Positions 61,523 to 64,000 of a DNA stretch of 64,000 nucleotides are shown piece after piece. The translations under genes and the position numbers were made by a program. The stretch spans positions 93,976 through 157,975 of the forward strand of contig NZ_MWPQ01000005.1 of assembly GCF_002028545.1 (NCBI RefSeq), written 5' to 3'. Below the pieces are notes generated by a model that searched no databases, was not told the DNA's origin, and saw only the letters and a program-made list of their open reading frames with translations. Position 1 is the first letter of the stretch; the number at the start of each line of letters is the position of its first letter. The stretch comes from Nitrobacter vulgaris (GTDB lineage Bacteria > Pseudomonadota > Alphaproteobacteria > Rhizobiales > Xanthobacteraceae).

Positions 61523-61681
61523 ATGCCTTGCACCCTGAAAGACCTTGCCGATCTGACGGTAGCTCTGCGCCGGCAATCAAAGGCTGATGACGGGTGCGCT
61601 CGCGAGACCTTCACTACATCACGAGAGCAGGCTCGGAAGATGGCGAGGGCGTTTCTCGATCGTAGGAACGTGATGCTCTGA
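61523..61681 (+). CDS. Small basic hypothetical protein
   Basis: A 52-residue reading (MPCTLKDLADLTVALRRQSK...EQARKMARAFLDRRNVML), helical and basic. No strong SD. Possibly a genuine small gene. Confidence 0.4.
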   Translation: MPCTLKDLADLTVALRRQSKADDGCARETFTTSREQARKMARAFLDRRNVML

Positions 61682-61852
61682 TAGGCAATTCGCCAGCGAC
61701 GCGACCTGCTTACCTGCGCTCTGTATCTCTTAAGATGGATCGGATAGACGAAGGCGTACAGCGCCTGGAACCTGGTTCGTGATCCAGTCAGGGACTGAGA
61801 TGTAGGGCATTACAGGTGACGCCGGGTTTCCGAGTGGACGGTGCCATTGAGA

Positions 61853-62167
61853 TCACAAGCCGAACTGCTTCATCGTGTATTGGACCAGACGGTTGATATG
61901 AGGAATGTCAGTGTGGTCGCTGATCACATCGAGCCCCTTACCGCCGCGGTCGTAAATCAAAGTGACCTCACCGACGCGGTGTTCTTCGACATTAAGGGTG
62001 AGTGTGTCCGTATTCGCGCTGAACATCGCGTTAGTTATTTCGGTGACATTCCGTGATCGGTTGACGGCCGTTTCATCACTGTCGTTGACTGAGATTAGAA
62101 AGCCATCGTTGACCGCGTTATTAACGAGCGCATTAGCGATCTGTTCGTCCAGTGGTGTCTTGCCCAT
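61853..62167 (-). CDS. Hypothetical soluble protein
   Basis: A 104-residue protein starting MGKTPLDEQIANALVNNAVN, with GGAG 6 nt upstream. The middle is Asn/Thr/Val-rich, strand-forming. No family recognised. Confidence 0.5.
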   Translation of the reverse strand: MGKTPLDEQIANALVNNAVNDGFLISVNDSDETAVNRSRNVTEITNAMFSANTDTLTLNVEEHRVGEVTLIYDRGGKGLDVISDHTDIPHINRLVQYTMKQFGL

Positions 62168-62197
62168 CGGAGTCTCCGTTTTTTGTGCCTTGATCAC

Positions 62198-62514
62198 GAG
62201 ATCGATCTCAGCGCTAAGTGCGGCGCGACCGGCAATTTCGGCTCATGTTGCGATATCCGCTTGGCGAACGCGTGTATCTTTTTGGTCTTTGTTTATTTTC
62301 GCGGCGGCGTGGACGCGACAACGTGTGACGCAATCATGCGTCAGGATTGCGGTGTATCTGCTCGAACGTGAGTTGAATTTGCGGTACCTTCATGACGCGG
62401 TCCGCAGGTTTGCTGAACGACGCGGCATTCGGTCATCGCAAGACCGTGAGCCGATTTTCAAGGCTGGCGCCGGGTACAGGAACTTTGGAACGCTTCGTCA
62501 CCCAAGTTGGCGCT
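62198..62514. other. Non-coding region
   Basis: About 320 bp without a convincing gene or structure. Confidence 0.4.
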
Positions 62515-63034
62515 CTAGCGACTCTCAAGGTCGGCACTATCGGCATGCGGGCTTTTTTGCCTCAGGCCCGGAGTAGGCCTGAACGCCTTCCAAAGAATCA
62601 AGATAAAGGCGCCAACCGCGAGTACGATACTCAGGGCGGCGATCACGATGGCGCGCTGTGCGGTATCGCTTGCCCGCTTTGCGTCCAGGTGGGCCTCGCG
62701 TTCCGAAGCAGCCAAGCGCTCGGCCGCCTTCGCGGATTGGACCTGCATGTTGTGGACGCGCCTGCCCAAAGTCCATTCGACGTAGCCCCTCAGCTTGCTG
62801 GTCGGAATCCCGAAGCATCTGATCGAATAGGCGCCCGTGCAGAAATCCTGCTGCTTGGCGAGGCGCGCCAACTGGTCAGGCGTGAGGTTCTCAATCTGCG
62901 GGACGATGTCGCGAGTGATGCTCTGCTTGGTAGAAGGTTCTGCGAGCCTCAACCGCGGCCAGTCGTATTCGCCCCCGTAATAATCGGAGACGATGACGTA
63001 ATTGCGGTCGGCACCCGCGGCAAAATGGTCCGCT
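62515..63034 (-). pseudogene. Membrane protein gene cut at its 5' end by IS110
   Basis: The frame runs upstream past the first possible start without a stop ([20 protein letters not shown]...LAEPSTKQSITRDIVPQIEN) until it meets the insertion sequence near 63034. The C-terminal part has a helix-rich region (SAKAAERLAASEREAHLDAK) and one membrane helix (AIVIAALSIVLAVGAFILIL). The missing N-terminus probably lies beyond the insertion. Confidence 0.65.
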
Positions 63035-63073
63035 ATCTTAAGCCCTCACGCAAGAACAAATCGGAGGGCTACC

Positions 63074-63904
63074 ATGAAGCAGTATGTTGGGCTCGACGTC
63101 TCGCAAAAGGAAACCTCGGTGTGCGTTATCAACGAGGCAGGACAGATTGTCTTCGAGGGAAAGACAAAATCTGATCCGAACGCCTTAGCTGAACTGCTGC
63201 GCAAACGAGCACCATATACGGAGCGCGTCGGCTTTGAGACCGGGGCGATGTCGAGTTGGCTGTGGCACGAACTCCGACGGGTTGATCTCCCGGTGGTCTG
63301 TATCGACGCGCGACATGCACACGCGGCCCTCTCGGTGCGAATGAACAAAAGCGATCAGAATGACGCGCGCGGCCTTGCTGAACTGGTTCGGATTGGCTGG
63401 TACCGTGAAGTCAGGGTCAAGAGCGAGGAGAGCCAAAAAATCCGCGCCATTCTCGTTGCTCGATCTCGCCTCGTCAGCATTCGCAGGGACATCGAGAACC
63501 AGGTTCGCAGCATGATCAAAGAATATGGATTGGTGTTTCCGAGAGCCATCGCACTTCCGTTCAGAAAGAAAGTTAGTGAGCTGCTGGGCGGGGAGCATCA
63601 GCTCAGCGCTGTCATCGAACCGCTACTGGCGATCCACGAACAGGTTTGTCAGCAGCAAGGAAAGCTCGATAACCAGGTCCGTCAGCTGGCAAGGTCCGAT
63701 GAAATAAGCCGTCGTCTCATGACGGTTCCTGGTGTTGGCGTCGTGACGGCGTTGACATTCCGCCACACCATCGACGATCCATCACGCTTCCGATCGGCCT
63801 CAACGGTCGGCGCCTATCTGGGCCTTACACCTCGACGTCATCAATCCGGCGATATCGACACGAACGGCAAGATTGTCATTCGGCATGCAAAATTGACCCC
63901 GTAA
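63074..63904 (+). CDS. IS110-family transposase, 3'-truncated
   Basis: A 276-residue reading. The DEDD N-terminal domain shows [39 protein letters not shown] and [14 protein letters not shown]. The C-terminal transposase_20 domain begins ([33 protein letters not shown]) but stops short of the usual ~340 residues. The last codons are sequence of another insertion element. Probably inactive. Confidence 0.85.
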   Translation: MKQYVGLDVSQKETSVCVINEAGQIVFEGKTKSDPNALAELLRKRAPYTERVGFETGAMSSWLWHELRRVDLPVVCIDARHAHAALSVRMNKSDQNDARGLAELVRIGWYREVRVKSEESQKIRAILVARSRLVSIRRDIENQVRSMIKEYGLVFPRAIALPFRKKVSELLGGEHQLSAVIEPLLAIHEQVCQQQGKLDNQVRQLARSDEISRRLMTVPGVGVVTALTFRHTIDDPSRFRSASTVGAYLGLTPRRHQSGDIDTNGKIVIRHAKLTP

Positions 63905-64000
63905 GCCGGGGGATCGGCGTCCAAAATTGACCCCCTACAGGTTGGCTGTTGCGCTGCCTGCTTTGTCATGAAGCAGGTGGTCGGGGATGCTGATCGTGGA
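63886..64000. mobile_element. End of another insertion sequence at the window edge
   Basis: Two copies of AAAATTGACCCC (63889 and 63922), 33 bp apart, follow the point where IS110 homology ends. Repeated terminal AAATTGACCCC sequences are typical of IS21-type elements in this host group. The element continues beyond the window; family is tentative. Confidence 0.5.

Overview
The window looks like chromosomal DNA of a high-GC alphaproteobacterium. The nearest fit is Hyphomicrobiales, in the Bradyrhizobium/Afipia/Rhodopseudomonas neighbourhood. This is an inference from family content (M48 lipoprotein with LysM-like tail, GlsB/YidB stress proteins, FecI/FecR/TonB receptor, Tat-exported sulfatase with its own formylglycine enzyme); no database search was possible.

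Region 1 (1-3.9 kb) is ordinary core: an M48 protease, a thermonuclease-like protein, GlsB, a YidB-like protein, then tRNA-Arg(CCT).

Region 2 (3.87-26.26 kb) is an integrated element in that tRNA. The last 16 nt of the tRNA plus two bases (18 nt) are repeated exactly at 26244-26261. Beside the tRNA lies a tyrosine integrase. At the far end is an operon read toward the centre: HUH rolling-circle Rep, two small genes, an FtsK/SpoIIIE-type translocase, then a strong terminator. Integrase + rolling-circle Rep + FtsK-like pump at a tRNA is the layout of actinomycete integrative conjugative elements (AICEs), which is unexpected in this host type. The interior is mosaic. It holds a second, plasmid-type replicon (five iterons, RPA-family initiator, ParA with a ribbon-helix-helix partner, a second integrase), a ParDE pair, a PD-(D/E)XK-like protein, two genes separated by copies of a short repeat, a serine recombinase overlapping a WGR gene, a gamma-glutamylcyclotransferase fusion, and a lone DNA methyltransferase. 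It also holds a three-gene set (ComEC-like metallo-hydrolase, four-helix membrane protein, HEPN-like protein) that looks like an undescribed defence system.

Region 3 (26.3-41.5 kb) is chromosomal metabolism. It has decayed genes next to the element, a sulfatase-maturase-HAD hydrolase cluster with an outer-membrane transporter, a FecI sigma factor-FecR-TonB receptor iron-uptake set, a large secreted protein with NlpC/P60-like features, and an alpha/beta hydrolase divergent from a LysR regulator.

Region 4 (41.6-52.3 kb) is a second, partly decayed island bounded by a complete P4-type integrase and a truncated copy of it, each preceded by the same 40-nt sequence. Cargo: two methyltransferase-type genes (one with an in-frame amber), a hypothetical protein, an IS481-type element, small genes, and a hipBA toxin-antitoxin pair followed by a GmrSD-like DUF262 nuclease.

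Region 5 (52.3-64 kb) is rich in small stress-related genes and broken genes: PilZ, Fis-type HTH, AI-2E family permease, YflT-like stress protein, a YidB/alcohol-dehydrogenase chimera, a sodium/proton antiporter remnant and a broken DUF488 gene. It ends in an IS110 transposase that cut one gene and was itself cut by another insertion sequence at the window edge.
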